The notes under the pieces: generated by a model | The model's input: the letters and a program-made list of their open reading frames with translations, nothing else | What the model was told of the DNA's origin: nothing | The model's database searches: none | Translations under genes and position numbers: made by a program | Shown here: positions 1-8,876 of the stretch, in pieces | Position numbering within the stretch: position 1 is the stretch's first letter | How the letters are laid out: every line of letters starts with the position of its first letter | Assembly (NCBI RefSeq): GCF_007570865.1 | Contig: NZ_VLPS01000008.1 | Span: 310,001-374,000, forward strand | Direction of reading: 5' to 3' | Length of the DNA stretch: 64,000 bases | DNA from: Atlantibacter subterraneus | GTDB lineage: Bacteria; Pseudomonadota; Gammaproteobacteria; Enterobacterales; Enterobacteriaceae

Positions 1-116
1 ATATGGGCAAGCTGAAAAAAAGCGTCCGCGGCCTGGTGGTGGTTCACCCGATGACGGCGCTGGGCCGGGAAATGGGTCTGAAAGTCATGACCGGCTTTGC
101 GAAGAGCGAGTTTTAA
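1..116 (+). CDS. yibL: YibL ribosome-associated protein, C-terminal fragment
   Basis: Only the last 37 or so residues are inside the window, ending in a TAA at 114-116. The visible end ([20 protein letters not shown]) matches the C-terminus of E. coli YibL, a small DUF2810 protein found associated with ribosomes, as I recall the sequence. As in E. coli it sits directly upstream of lldPRD on the same strand. The start lies to the left of position 1. The final residues differ from the E. coli ones. The identification rests on this short tail, but the match is specific. Confidence 0.85.
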   Translation, partial: MGKLKKSVRGLVVVHPMTALGREMGLKVMTGFAKSEF

Positions 117-128
117 CGTTCTCTCATC

Positions 129-165
129 CTGCACCAGGGGCAAACGCTGGTGCAGCGCATTTTTC
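129..165 (+). terminator. Rho-independent terminator of yibL
   Basis: CTGCACCAG (129-137) pairs with CTGGTGCAG (147-155), a perfect 9-bp stem with a 9-nt loop. It is followed by CGCATTTTT. It lies 12 bases past the yibL stop and separates that gene from the lld leader. Confidence 0.75.
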
Positions 166-237
166 TGCTTCTTCCTCCAGTCGTTGTTCTCCTCTCCTCC
201 TGATAAATCACCTTAAACGCAAGCCTGAATGCGGTCT

Positions 238-254
238 AATTGGCCCAACCAATT
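238..254. promoter_or_regulatory. LldR operator-like site, upstream
   Basis: AATTGGCCCAACCAATT is a 17-bp inverted repeat with a TTGG-N5-CCAA core, the pattern used by FadR-family GntR regulators and by LldR at the E. coli lldPRD promoter. With a second copy at 366-380 it brackets the presumed promoter. Such a pair is known to allow looping repression that is relieved by L-lactate. Confidence 0.7.
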
Positions 255-365
255 CGCAAAAATTTCCCCTCAAAAATCACAAAGCCACAAAATACCCGTT
301 ACCACCACATTGCATACAAGCAACATTTGGTTAACCATTCATCGACACCAACCCTACATCACACT

Positions 366-380
366 ATTGGTAGGACCACA
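366..380. promoter_or_regulatory. LldR operator-like site, downstream
   Basis: ATTGGTAGGACCACA contains the same TGG-N5-CCA core as the site at 238-254. It lies about 75 bases before the lldP start, inside the leader. The whole 117-454 gap is the lld regulatory region; I see no convincing gene in it. Confidence 0.65.
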
Positions 381-454
381 TTTACAAATAACGTGACGCA
401 AAGCCGAGCGGAGACTCCTTGCGTAAGCGCATTTGCGGTCCTCGGGAGAATTGC

Positions 455-2110
455 ATGAGCCTTTGGCAACAAAACTACGATCCGGCTGGCAACATTTGGC
501 TTTCCAGTCTTATCGCATCGTTACCGATCCTGTTTTTCTTCTTCGCGCTGATTAAGCTGAAGCTGAAAGGCTATGTCGCTGCGTCCTGGACCGTGGCGAT
601 CGCGCTGGCGGTTGCGCTGTTCTTCTACGAGATGCCTGCGGATAACGCGTTTGCATCGGTGATTTACGGCTTCTTCTACGGCCTGTGGCCGATTGCCTGG
701 ATCATCATCGCGGCGGTGTTTGTCTACAAAATTTCGGTAAAAACCGGGCAGTTCGACATCATCCGTTCATCAATACTGTCGATTACTCCGGACCAGCGCC
801 TGCAAATGCTGATCGTCGGCTTCTGCTTCGGGGCCTTCCTTGAAGGGGCTGCGGGGTTCGGCGCGCCGGTAGCGATTACCGCCGCCCTGCTGGTGGGCCT
901 CGGCTTTAACCCGCTGTACGCCGCCGGGCTGTGCCTGATTGTTAACACCGCGCCGGTGGCATTTGGCGCGATGGGCATCCCGATTCTGGTGGCAGGCCAG
1001 GTGACCGGTCTGGACAGCTTTGAAATCGGCCAGATGGTGGGCCGCCAGCTACCGTTCCTGACCATCATCGTGCTGTTCTGGATCATGGGAATTATGGACG
1101 GCTGGCGCGGCATTAAAGAGACCTGGCCTGCGGTGATGGTCGCAGGCGGCTCCTTCGCTATCGCCCAGTACCTCAGCTCCAACTTTATCGGCCCGGAACT
1201 GCCGGACATTATCTCCTCGCTGGTTTCGCTGGTGTGCCTGACCCTGTTCCTGAAGCGCTGGCAGCCGACGCGCATCTTCCGCTTCGGCGATATGGGCGCA
1301 TCGGTGGTCGATCAAACGCTGGCCCGTAAAAATTACACCGCTCGCCAGGTGATTCGCGCATGGTCGCCGTTCCTGTTCCTGACTGCGACCGTCACGCTGT
1401 GGAGTATCCCGCCGTTTAAAGCGCTGTTCGCCCCTGGCGGCGCGCTGTACGACATGGTGATTAACGTTTCCGTGCCGTATCTGGATAAACTGGTTGCCCG
1501 TATGCCGCCGGTGGTCAGCGCCGCCACGCCGTATGCTGCGGTGTACAAATTCGACTGGTTCTCCGCCACCGGCACCGCGATCCTGTTCGCCGGGCTGATC
1601 TCCATCGTCTGGCTGAAAATGAAACCCGCTGCGGCGATCAAAACTTTTGGTGAAACGCTGAAAGAGCTGGCGCTGCCGATTTACTCCATCGGGATGGTTC
1701 TGGCCTTCGCCTTTATCTCCAACTATTCGGGGCTGTCGTCTACGCTTGCCTTAGCGCTGGCGCACACCGGTTCGGCGTTCACTTTCTTCTCGCCGTTCCT
1801 CGGCTGGCTGGGGGTATTCCTGACCGGGTCGGATACCTCGTCTAACGCCCTGTTCGCCGCGCTTCAGGCCACCGCCGCGCAGCAGATTGGCGTATCGGAT
1901 GTATTGATGGTCGCCGCCAACACCACTGGCGGGGTCACCGGCAAAATGATTTCGCCGCAGTCCATCGCCATCGCCTGCGCCGCCGTAGGGCTGGTGGGCA
2001 AAGAATCGGATCTGTTCCGCTTCACGGTGAAACACAGCCTGATCTTTACCTGCATGGTGGGCGTGATCACCACGCTTCAGGCCTATGTCTTAACCTGGAT
2101 GATTCCATGA
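455..2110 (+). CDS. lldP: L-lactate permease
   Basis: A 551-residue polytopic inner-membrane protein of the LctP family that brings L-lactate (and related 2-hydroxy acids) into the cell with protons. From ATG 455 the length equals E. coli LldP; the ORF could be extended to 419, but the extension lacks family similarity and GGGAGA stands just before 455. Many hydrophobic helices are visible, with the conserved [12 protein letters not shown] stretch near residue 135 and a [10 protein letters not shown] stretch near residue 455. It is the first gene of lldPRD and its stop overlaps the lldR start (ATGA), so translation is probably coupled. Control is expected through LldR at the two operators upstream. 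Confidence 0.97.
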   Translation: MSLWQQNYDPAGNIWLSSLIASLPILFFFFALIKLKLKGYVAASWTVAIALAVALFFYEMPADNAFASVIYGFFYGLWPIAWIIIAAVFVYKISVKTGQFDIIRSSILSITPDQRLQMLIVGFCFGAFLEGAAGFGAPVAITAALLVGLGFNPLYAAGLCLIVNTAPVAFGAMGIPILVAGQVTGLDSFEIGQMVGRQLPFLTIIVLFWIMGIMDGWRGIKETWPAVMVAGGSFAIAQYLSSNFIGPELPDIISSLVSLVCLTLFLKRWQPTRIFRFGDMGASVVDQTLARKNYTARQVIRAWSPFLFLTATVTLWSIPPFKALFAPGGALYDMVINVSVPYLDKLVARMPPVVSAATPYAAVYKFDWFSATGTAILFAGLISIVWLKMKPAAAIKTFGETLKELALPIYSIGMVLAFAFISNYSGLSSTLALALAHTGSAFTFFSPFLGWLGVFLTGSDTSSNALFAALQATAAQQIGVSDVLMVAANTTGGVTGKMISPQSIAIACAAVGLVGKESDLFRFTVKHSLIFTCMVGVITTLQAYVLTWMIP

Positions 2111-2889
2111 CGATAACCACGCTGCGCCTGGCTGACCAACTGGTCGAGCGTATTCAGGCGCTGATCGCGGACCAGCAGCTCGACGGCGGGATGCGCCTGC
2201 CGTCCGAGCGCCAGCTGGCGGTGATCCTCGGCGTCTCGCGCAATAGCGTGCGCGAGGCGATACAGATTTTGATTCGCGAAGGCACGCTGGTCAGCCGCCG
2301 GGGTGGCGGCACCTTTGTGCGCTATCAGCTTGAGCCGTGGTCGGAACAACGCATCGTCCAGCCGATTAAAACGCTGCTGGCGGACGATCCGGGCTATCGC
2401 TATGACATTCTGGAAGCCCGCCACGCCATTGAGGCCAGCACCGCCTGGCACGCGGCGCTACGCGCCACCGACGCGGATAAAGAGAAGCTGCGCTACTGCT
2501 TCGACGCCACGCTGAAGTTTACCGAGCGCGATGACCCGGATCTCGCCGCCCAGGCCGACGTGCGATTCCACCTGGCCGTGGCGGAGGCTTCGCACAACGT
2601 GGTGCTGCTCCAGACCATGCGCGGCTTTTTCGATCTGCTGCAATCCTCGGTGATGCAGAGCCGCCAGCGCATGTACCTTGAACCGCCGATTTTTTCACAG
2701 CTCACCGAACAGCACCGCGAGGTGCTGGACGCCATTTTAGCCGGGGATGCCGAGCGGGCGCGCAAAGCCGTCACCCATCACCTCGGCTTTGTCCATTCCA
2801 CCATTAAACGTCTTGATGAAGATGTGGCGCGTCAGGCGCGAGTCACCCGCCTGCCCGACATCGACGACAATCCCAGGGAGAACGAATGA
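2107..2889 (+). CDS. lldR: GntR/FadR-type regulator of the lactate operon
   Basis: About 260 residues, as in E. coli LldR (258). The N-terminal winged helix-turn-helix ([22 protein letters not shown], about residues 33-54) is typical of GntR regulators. The C-terminal half is the all-helical FCD ligand-binding domain, with [12 protein letters not shown] near residue 100 and the metal-binding His/Asp pattern [11 protein letters not shown] near residue 155. LldR represses, and with L-lactate activates, lldPRD. The gene overlaps lldP by 4 bases and ends at the lldD start, so the three genes form one transcript. Confidence 0.96.
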   Translation: MTITTLRLADQLVERIQALIADQQLDGGMRLPSERQLAVILGVSRNSVREAIQILIREGTLVSRRGGGTFVRYQLEPWSEQRIVQPIKTLLADDPGYRYDILEARHAIEASTAWHAALRATDADKEKLRYCFDATLKFTERDDPDLAAQADVRFHLAVAEASHNVVLLQTMRGFFDLLQSSVMQSRQRMYLEPPIFSQLTEQHREVLDAILAGDAERARKAVTHHLGFVHSTIKRLDEDVARQARVTRLPDIDDNPRENE

Positions 2890-4097
2890 TGATTATTTCC
2901 GCCGCCAGCGACTACCGCGCCGCCGCCCAACGTATCCTGCCGCCGTTCCTGTTCCACTACATCGACGGCGGGGCCTATGCCGAATATACCCTGCGCCGCA
3001 ACGTGGAAGATCTGTCGCAAGTCGCTCTGCGCCAGCGGGTACTGAAAAATATGTCCGACCTGAGCCTCGAAACAAAGCTGTTCGACGAAACCCTGTCGAT
3101 GCCGGTGGCGCTGGCACCGGTCGGGCTGTGCGGCATGTACGCGCGGCGCGGCGAAGTGCAGGCGGCGAAAGCGGCAGACGCCAAAGGAATCCCCTTTACG
3201 CTGTCCACCGTATCGGTATGTCCGATTGAAGAAGTCGCGCCGAAAATTCAGCGCCCGATGTGGTTCCAGCTGTACGTGCTGCGCGATCGCGGGTTTATGC
3301 GCAACGCCCTGGAGCGCGCCAAAGCGGCGGGCTGCTCAACGCTGGTGTTTACCGTGGATATGCCGACCCCTGGCGCGCGTTATCGCGACGCGCACTCCGG
3401 GATGAGCGGCGCCAATGCGGCGATGCGCCGTTACTGGCAGGCGGCGACCCATCCGCAGTGGGCGTGGGACGTAGGTTTGCACGGTCGCCCGCACGATTTA
3501 GGCAATATCTCCGCCTATCTCGGCAAGCCCACCGGGCTGGAAGATTACATCGGCTGGCTGGCGAACAACTTCGACCCGTCGATATCCTGGAAAGACCTGG
3601 AGTGGATCCGTGAATTCTGGGACGGCCCGATGGTGATTAAAGGCATTCTCGACCCGGAAGACGCCAAAGACGCGGTGCGCTTCGGCGCAGACGGGATTGT
3701 GGTCTCTAACCACGGCGGCCGCCAGCTCGACGGCGTGCTCTCCTCGGCACGCGCGCTGCCCGCCATTGCCGACGCGGTGAAAGGCGATATCGCTATTCTG
3801 GCCGACAGCGGCATTCGCAGCGGTCTGGATGTGGTGCGAATGATCGCCCTGGGCGCGGATACCGTACTGCTGGGCCGCGCTTACCTCTACGCGCTGGCGA
3901 CCCACGGCCAGGCGGGCGTGGCGAATCTGCTGAATCTGATCGAGAAAGAGATGCGGGTCGCGATGACCCTGACCGGCGCGAAATCGATTAAAGAAATCAG
4001 CCGTGATTCGCTGGTACCGGACCCGGAATTTACTTCGGTGCTGGCATCGTTGCCAGCCTCCAGCGCCAGCGTGTCGAAGCGCGTGGATGCAGCGTAA
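2889..4097 (+). CDS. lldD: FMN-dependent L-lactate dehydrogenase
   Basis: Oxidises L-lactate to pyruvate at the inner membrane and passes electrons to the quinone pool. It is a 2-hydroxyacid oxidase-fold TIM barrel of about 402 residues (E. coli 396). The active-site signature [10 protein letters not shown] is present with the catalytic His near residue 275, and the phosphate-binding [10 protein letters not shown] lies downstream. Two ATGs are adjacent (2886 and 2889); I chose the second, which matches E. coli numbering and sits at a better distance from GGGAG. It is the last gene of the operon. The C-terminal 30 residues differ from E. coli. Confidence 0.96.
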   Translation: MIISAASDYRAAAQRILPPFLFHYIDGGAYAEYTLRRNVEDLSQVALRQRVLKNMSDLSLETKLFDETLSMPVALAPVGLCGMYARRGEVQAAKAADAKGIPFTLSTVSVCPIEEVAPKIQRPMWFQLYVLRDRGFMRNALERAKAAGCSTLVFTVDMPTPGARYRDAHSGMSGANAAMRRYWQAATHPQWAWDVGLHGRPHDLGNISAYLGKPTGLEDYIGWLANNFDPSISWKDLEWIREFWDGPMVIKGILDPEDAKDAVRFGADGIVVSNHGGRQLDGVLSSARALPAIADAVKGDIAILADSGIRSGLDVVRMIALGADTVLLGRAYLYALATHGQAGVANLLNLIEKEMRVAMTLTGAKSIKEISRDSLVPDPEFTSVLASLPASSASVSKRVDAA

Positions 4098-4130
4098 AGC
4101 TGGGTCGCGCTCAGGGATGAGTACAGAAAA

Positions 4131-5510
4131 TCACCAGTCCTGAGCAGACGCGGCTTTATCGTTTTTCCCGCGCCACTTTTTAAGTTCATGCAAATTACGC
4201 GGTGAAAGATAGACGTTGCCTTTCCCCTCTTTCATCGCTTTCATCAGGCCCAGCGCAGTGAGTTTCTTTAAATCCTCGCGGGCCGTATTTTCTGATACGC
4301 CCATCCGCGCACAGACTTCCGCAGCGGTAAACAAAATGCCGGGTTGATTAATGGCGATGGTTGCTAAATCGCGCTGACGGGCGTTAATCTGGCTAAAAAT
4401 CCCTGAGTCATATAACCAGGCGCGCAACTCAACGCGGGTATGAATAAACTGTTGAATATAATCCAGATATTCTTGAACGGCGCGTGACACAATCTCACAC
4501 TGATAGTTGACGAAATAGGTTAAATCCATCTCATCAGTTTCAGAGTAAAGATAAGCGCGCACATATTTGGCCGGTGCGTTTTTTAACAATTTCGAGATTG
4601 AGATATAGCGGAACGCGGTATAGCCACATTTCAGCATATACCAGTAAAACATTGCCCTGGCGGTTCTGCCGTTACCGTCTTTAAAAGGATGCAAATAGCC
4701 AATCATAAAATGAATAATGCAGGCTTTTACCAGCGGATGGAGATAGGTTTCATCGTCTGCGCTTTCATGGGGCGTATTGATAAACATGCATAAACATTCT
4801 AGCGCGTCGGGTAGCGTGTCCGCGTCAGGAGGCGTATGGATCACATTGCCCTGATGATCGGCGACGACAATCTTATCGTTCGCCGTTCTGAGCTGTCCGG
4901 GGGTATATTTATCATCGCTGATACCCGCAATGGCCACCCGATGCAGCGCCTGTATTTCTTCTACGTTAAACGGCGCACTTCCCCGCCCGGAGACATAATT
5001 CATCATGCGGTAATTCCCCATGATCATTTTCTCGCCCTCGTCGCGCGGCATGCGCCCAACTTTAAGCATTTCCAGCGCCACCCGGCTGGTTGTGGCCGCG
5101 CCTTCCAGCTGACTGGAGGCAATGGCCTCAGCCAGCGTTAACTCATCCATTAAATAATCTGCCGCGTCGAATTTTTCATAGCGTTCGGTTTCAGCCGCGG
5201 ACGAGGTTAAGCGATCAACGACAGAACACGATTTTTGAATCAGCGCGGTTACATTAATCCGGGGGATGCAATTTTTGACCGACAGATCTCGGGTACGTAA
5301 TAAGGGAAGTTGCGTGGCGGAAATCCGGCGCGCCATCACGATATGTTGCCAAAGGGAAATTAATTTTTCCGGGTCGCGGATGCGGCGCTTGAGTTGATCG
5401 TAATGCAGGTATGGCGTGCCTTTAAGACGGTAGTCCACCAGATATTCCATGATGAACTTTGGCGTCATACCGCTAAGGGGCAACCGCTGCGGCGGTGGGG
5501 TAACCTTCAC
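4131..5510 (-). CDS. Fic family protein (AMP-transferase type, class II)
   Basis: 459 residues. The Fic catalytic motif HPFKDGNGR is intact at residues 274-282; in this family it transfers AMP (or another nucleotide moiety) to hydroxyl side chains of target proteins. An N-terminal inhibitory-helix motif of the [ST]xxxE[GN] type is seen as SSQLEG at 132-137, which places it among self-inhibited class II Fic proteins. The last 70 or so residues form a winged helix (AAEVCARMGVSENTAREDLKKL), suggesting DNA binding or autoregulation. The start is a GTG with GAGG seven bases before it. There is no partner antitoxin gene. It stands alone between lldD and yiiM and is not found at this point in E. coli K-12. 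The target is unknown. Confidence 0.85.
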   Translation of the reverse strand: MKVTPPPQRLPLSGMTPKFIMEYLVDYRLKGTPYLHYDQLKRRIRDPEKLISLWQHIVMARRISATQLPLLRTRDLSVKNCIPRINVTALIQKSCSVVDRLTSSAAETERYEKFDAADYLMDELTLAEAIASSQLEGAATTSRVALEMLKVGRMPRDEGEKMIMGNYRMMNYVSGRGSAPFNVEEIQALHRVAIAGISDDKYTPGQLRTANDKIVVADHQGNVIHTPPDADTLPDALECLCMFINTPHESADDETYLHPLVKACIIHFMIGYLHPFKDGNGRTARAMFYWYMLKCGYTAFRYISISKLLKNAPAKYVRAYLYSETDEMDLTYFVNYQCEIVSRAVQEYLDYIQQFIHTRVELRAWLYDSGIFSQINARQRDLATIAINQPGILFTAAEVCARMGVSENTAREDLKKLTALGLMKAMKEGKGNVYLSPRNLHELKKWRGKNDKAASAQDW

Positions 5511-5513
5511 GCT

Positions 5514-5543
5514 TCACCTCAAAATCAACTGAAATTGAGGTGA
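5514..5543 (-). promoter_or_regulatory. Inverted repeat covering the Fic gene's ribosome-binding site
   Basis: TCACCTCAA (5514-5522) and TTGAGGTGA (5535-5543) are perfect 9-bp arms around a 12-base loop. On the coding (minus) strand the arm nearest the gene contains GAGGTG, the Shine-Dalgarno sequence of the GTG start at 5510. Folded in RNA it would hide that site; as DNA it could be an operator for the protein's own winged helix. Confidence 0.5.
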
Positions 5544-5590
5544 TGATGGGCTTAAAACAGTCACTAAACAAGCGCCAGGCTAAAAAAACA

Positions 5591-6280
5591 TCACCCCGCT
5601 GGCCTTACACTCCCCCACAACCGACGCGAATAATCCTCGATTTGTCCTGAAATACGGCGCTTTTGCATGGTTCGGGTCCAACTCACCGATAACCCAGCCG
5701 CGCTTAACAGGCGATGATACTGATCATCGTCAAACGGCATATGCCAGGCAATAGCGGCGGCGTCGCGGATGCTGACGTCGCTGGTACGGGATGCCAGTTC
5801 AAGCGGCGCATCGGCGCTGACCACACCGGCCTGGACCACGCGATATAACCAGCCGGTGCGCGCGGTTTGTTGCATCAGCAATGACAAATCGCTGATGGCA
5901 AAATGAAAATTCACCTTGAAGCATGGCGAGCGCGGCTGGGTGACCTGAATCAGCGCCTCGCCCCAGCGAAAAATATCGCCGATGTAGACGTTCTCTTCGG
6001 TCAGCCCGACGGTTGAGAGGTTTTCGCCAAACGCCGGGGCGATAAACCGATCCGCCTGCGCCGGGAACTCGCGCGCCCACTGGGCGTAATGCTCGCGAGG
6101 ATAATGACAAAGCGCGCGATCCGGGCCGCCGTGGATCACTTTTTCCGCCTGCTGATCGCCTTCCAGACCCAAATCGGTCAGGGTTAACGCGCCTTCGACC
6201 TGAACTTTAGCGATGGCGCTGGGGCGGCTGCCGGGGTAATCACGCACCTGCCCGATGTAAATGTCTGCGGGATAATGCAT
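5591..6280 (-). CDS. yiiM: MOSC-domain protein YiiM (6-hydroxyaminopurine resistance)
   Basis: 229 residues, matching E. coli YiiM (224) along its length. It has a MOSC domain with the conserved HGGPDRALCHYP stretch and the cysteine of PRSPCFKVN, which is expected to bind the molybdenum cofactor. It then has the 3-alpha C-terminal extension (DDDQYHRLLSAAGLSVSWTRTMQKRR). YiiM is linked to molybdenum-dependent reduction of N-hydroxylated bases such as 6-N-hydroxylaminopurine. ATG at 6280 was chosen over an upstream in-frame start at 6304 because AAGGAGCAGCAG directly precedes it and the E. coli protein begins at this residue. Confidence 0.93.
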   Translation of the reverse strand: MHYPADIYIGQVRDYPGSRPSAIAKVQVEGALTLTDLGLEGDQQAEKVIHGGPDRALCHYPREHYAQWAREFPAQADRFIAPAFGENLSTVGLTEENVYIGDIFRWGEALIQVTQPRSPCFKVNFHFAISDLSLLMQQTARTGWLYRVVQAGVVSADAPLELASRTSDVSIRDAAAIAWHMPFDDDQYHRLLSAAGLSVSWTRTMQKRRISGQIEDYSRRLWGSVRPAG

Positions 6281-6300
6281 CTGCTGCTCCTTATGCGGAT

Positions 6301-6331
6301 ACAAAAAAAGCGAGCCTCAGGCTCGCTTTAT
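6301..6331 (-). terminator. Terminator of sodA
   Basis: AAAGCGAGCC (6307-6316) pairs with GGCTCGCTTT (6320-6329) around a 3-base loop. On the minus strand it ends in a run of seven T. It lies 20 bases past the sodA stop and ahead of yiiM. Confidence 0.9.
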
Positions 6332-6349
6332 CACTGCAATATTGCAACC

Positions 6350-6970
6350 TTATTTTTTGGCAGCAAAACGTGCAGCAGCTTCGTCCCAGTTCACCACTTC
6401 CCAGAAGGCTTTGATGTAGTCAGGACGTTTGTTCTGATATTTCAGGTAGTAAGCGTGTTCCCACACGTCCAGGCCCAGGATCGGGAAACCGGATGCGCCG
6501 GAGATCGCTTCACCCATCAGCGGGCTGTCCTGGTTTGCGGTAGAGACCACAGCCAGTTTGTCACCCTGCAGTACCAGCCACGCCCAGCCGGAGCCGAAGC
6601 GAGTTGCCGCTGCTTTTTCGAAATCTTCTTTGAATTTTTCCACGGAACCGAAATCGCGCTCGATGGCCGCTTTCAGGTCGCCCTGCAGGGTAGTGCCGGT
6701 TTTCAGGCCTTTCCAGAACAGGCTGTGGTTAGCGTGGCCGCCTGCGTTGTTGCGCAGTACGGTTTTCTTGTCAGCCGGAACCTGATCCAGTTTAGCGATC
6801 AGTTCTTCTACCGGCAGGTTAGCGAACTCAGGCAGGGATTCCAGCGCTGCGTTAGCGTTGTTGACGTAGGTCTGGTGGTGTTTGGTGTGATGGATTTCCA
6901 TCGTTTGCTTATCGAAATGCGGTTCCAGGGCGTCGTAAGCGTAAGGCAGGGATGGCAGTGTATAGCTCAT
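6350..6970 (-). CDS. sodA: Manganese superoxide dismutase
   Basis: 206 residues, the length of E. coli SodA. It converts superoxide to hydrogen peroxide and oxygen in the cytoplasm. The four metal ligands are visible: His in HHTKHHQTY (residue 27 region), His in NHSLFW (near 82), and Asp and His of DVWEHAYY (near 168-172). The GGHANH and WVVLQGD-like (here WLVLQGD) stretches are typical of the manganese type. It is transcribed away from the isomerase-fold gene, with a strongly conserved promoter region upstream. Confidence 0.98.
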   Translation of the reverse strand: MSYTLPSLPYAYDALEPHFDKQTMEIHHTKHHQTYVNNANAALESLPEFANLPVEELIAKLDQVPADKKTVLRNNAGGHANHSLFWKGLKTGTTLQGDLKAAIERDFGSVEKFKEDFEKAAATRFGSGWAWLVLQGDKLAVVSTANQDSPLMGEAISGASGFPILGLDVWEHAYYLKYQNKRPDYIKAFWEVVNWDEAAARFAAKK

Positions 6971-7044
6971 TTTTCATCTCCATTATTGTCGGGCGGCAAA
7001 CGGACCTTTTCAGAACCGGTGTGTTAACGCCGCGTAATCAGTGG

Positions 7045-7080
7045 GATCATTATAGTTAATTAAATGATATTGAAAATGTT
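7045..7080 (-). promoter_or_regulatory. sodA promoter with Fur-box-like sequence
   Basis: On the minus strand TATAAT is found at 7054-7049. It is preceded by an AT-rich block (ATATCATTTAATTAACTATAATGA) that resembles the E. coli sodA promoter, where Fur, ArcA and SoxS act. The block overlaps the place where Fur binds in E. coli. No SoxS box was assigned by eye. Confidence 0.6.
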
Positions 7081-7152
7081 TATCAATGCCGCATTTATTA
7101 TAAGGTTATTCACAACAGGAATAAGTCAGTTTGCGAGGAGCTTCACAGCAAT

Positions 7153-7226
7153 AACGGTTTTTCTGCCAGGTACTTATCGTCGTGGCAAAAATACGAAGGT
7201 AGCCACCCGGTAAACCGGCCATAGTC
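7153..7226 (+). promoter_or_regulatory. RhaS-like activator site and promoter of the isomerase-fold gene
   Basis: Two half-sites face each other: one ending TGCCA at 7168, the other GGCAAAAATACGAAGG at 7184-7199. Exactly as at rhaB (11960-11975) and rhaT (8775-8790), the second half-site ends in AAGG, and a -10-like hexamer (here CATAGT, 7220-7225) starts 21 bases later. The spacing between half-sites is 15 here and 16 at the other two promoters. This suggests rhamnose control; it is inferred, not shown. Confidence 0.55.
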
Positions 7227-7256
7227 GATGCTCCTCATGTTCCCTGGAGCAACAAA

Positions 7257-8678
7257 ATGACGATAAATATCGCACTTTTTGGGATTGGTCTGGACACCTA
7301 CTGGCCGCAGTTTCACGATCTCGAACAGCGTCTGACGGGCTATCTGGCGCGCATCCACCAGCGCCTTTCCTCCCCTGACCGCCATATCATCAATGGCGGT
7401 CTGATCGACAGCGTTAATAAAGCCGATGCCTTTGCTGCCGAACTCAACAGCCAGCCGGTTGATGTCATTTGCCTCTATATCAGTACCTATGCGCTCAGCG
7501 CTACGGTGCTGCCGCTGGTGCAGCGTATCAACAAGCCGGTGATGATTCTGGCGCTTCAACCTGAACCCGGCCTGCCCTATAGCGCCATTCGCGCCCTTGC
7601 CGATCGCGGTGCTCGTACTGGTGAGTGGCTGGCGCATTGCCAGGCATGCAGCGCGCCGGAGCTGGCGAACGTATTTAATCGCGCCGGTATTCGCTATCAG
7701 CTGTTAGTCGGCGCGCTGGAAGGTGACGACGCCGTGTGGCAGGAAACCGACGCGTGGCTTGACGCGGTGAAAGTGCAGCGGGCGCTGGCGGCTGCGCAAG
7801 TAGGCGTGCTGGGGCACTACTATGACGGCATGGTGGATGTGTACAGCAATATGACTAATCTGTCGGCCAGGCTCGGCGTGCGCTTTAAGCCGCTGGAGAT
7901 GTGCGAGGTCGCCGAGTACCGGGAAAACGTCACGCTGGCCCAGACCCAGGCCAAATGGCAGGAGCTGGAGCAGGCGATGCATATCGATCCGGCCTGCGAA
8001 CAGACGGAGCTGGATCGCGCGGTACAAACCGCCTGCGCGCTGGATGCGCTGGTGGAAAATAACCAGCTGGCGGCGCTGGCCTATTACTACGAAGGACGCA
8101 ACGGCAACGCCTACGAAAACATCATTACCTCCGTGATCATGGGGACCACGCTGCTCACCGGGCGCGGCATCCCGGTGGCGGGCGAGTACGAAATCAAAAA
8201 CGTACTGGCGATGAAAATCATGCAGCTGCTGGGCGCAGGCGGTTCGTTCTCGGAACCCTATGGGATCGAATTTCAGGATGATGTGGTGCTGTGGGGCCAT
8301 GATGGGCCGGCGCATCCGCTGATGGCGGACGGCGAGGTACGGCTGGTGCCGCTGCCGGTCTATCACGGTAAACCCGGTAAGGGCGTGTCGATTCAGATGA
8401 CGGTCAAGCCCGGCCCGGTCACGTTCCTGTCGGTGGTGGAAGACGCAGAGAACCGGGTGATCCTGCAATATGCCGAAGGCGAAGCCGTAGCGGGCGAAAC
8501 GCTCGATATCGGCAATACCAATAGCCGCTACCGCTTCCCCGTCAGCGCCCGGGAGTTTACCACCCGCTGGAGCCTCGGCGGCCCGTCACATCACTGCGCC
8601 ATTGGCATTGGCCATCAGGGCGCGCTGCTGGAAAAACTTGCCTGGCTGCTGGCCATCCCGGCGGTGAAAATCGCCTGA
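7257..8678 (+). CDS. L-fucose/L-arabinose isomerase-fold protein, substrate unknown
   Basis: 473 residues. The N-terminal half is a Rossmann-like sugar-isomerase domain. The second half keeps the metal-ligand pattern of L-arabinose isomerase: Glu in AGEYEIKN (about residue 309), Glu in IEFQDD (about 338), His in LWGHDGPAH (about 348) and His in GGPSHHC (about 445), so a Mn-dependent aldose-ketose isomerase is plausible. It differs from rhaA in the same window and from E. coli AraA and FucI. It lies between sodA and rhaT, where E. coli has nothing, and has its own RhaS-like promoter. A perfect hairpin separates it from rhaT. The substrate could be a rarer deoxy sugar imported by RhaT; this is inference. 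Confidence 0.75.
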   Translation: MTINIALFGIGLDTYWPQFHDLEQRLTGYLARIHQRLSSPDRHIINGGLIDSVNKADAFAAELNSQPVDVICLYISTYALSATVLPLVQRINKPVMILALQPEPGLPYSAIRALADRGARTGEWLAHCQACSAPELANVFNRAGIRYQLLVGALEGDDAVWQETDAWLDAVKVQRALAAAQVGVLGHYYDGMVDVYSNMTNLSARLGVRFKPLEMCEVAEYRENVTLAQTQAKWQELEQAMHIDPACEQTELDRAVQTACALDALVENNQLAALAYYYEGRNGNAYENIITSVIMGTTLLTGRGIPVAGEYEIKNVLAMKIMQLLGAGGSFSEPYGIEFQDDVVLWGHDGPAHPLMADGEVRLVPLPVYHGKPGKGVSIQMTVKPGPVTFLSVVEDAENRVILQYAEGEAVAGETLDIGNTNSRYRFPVSAREFTTRWSLGGPSHHCAIGIGHQGALLEKLAWLLAIPAVKIA

Positions 8679-8684
8679 CTCCTC

Positions 8685-8710
8685 CTCCTCCCGGCGCGAG
8701 CCGGGAGGAG
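8685..8710 (+). terminator. GC-rich hairpin after the isomerase-fold gene
   Basis: CTCCTCCCGG (8685-8694) pairs perfectly with CCGGGAGGAG (8701-8710) around CGCGAG. There is no T-run, so it may be an mRNA-stabilising hairpin or a weak or Rho-assisted terminator rather than a full intrinsic terminator. Confidence 0.5.
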
Positions 8711-8742
8711 AAAATTCGAACTGTGATCCCGGTCTTACCCAC

Positions 8743-8816
8743 CCGCTGTTTTTTGCCATTTATGATGTGCGCGCGGCAGTTGCCCGAAGGTAGCGCTTTC
8801 CCTGGATCCCTAAACT
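8743..8816 (+). promoter_or_regulatory. RhaS site and promoter of rhaT
   Basis: The half-sites are 8743-8758 (ending TTTTTTGCCA) and 8775-8790 (GGCAGTTGCCCGAAGG), 16 bases apart. The -10 hexamer TAAACT is at 8811-8816. The layout matches the rhaB promoter in this window base for base in spacing. Confidence 0.65.
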
Positions 8817-8876
8817 CGTCGTCATTGGGGGGTGTGCTCGAACCCCTGGCCATTCGACAAAATGAGGAATTAAAGA

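Noticed and set aside
240-458. A 72-codon frame before lldP
   Set aside because: It covers both LldR operators and the leader, has no ribosome site and no recognisable protein features.
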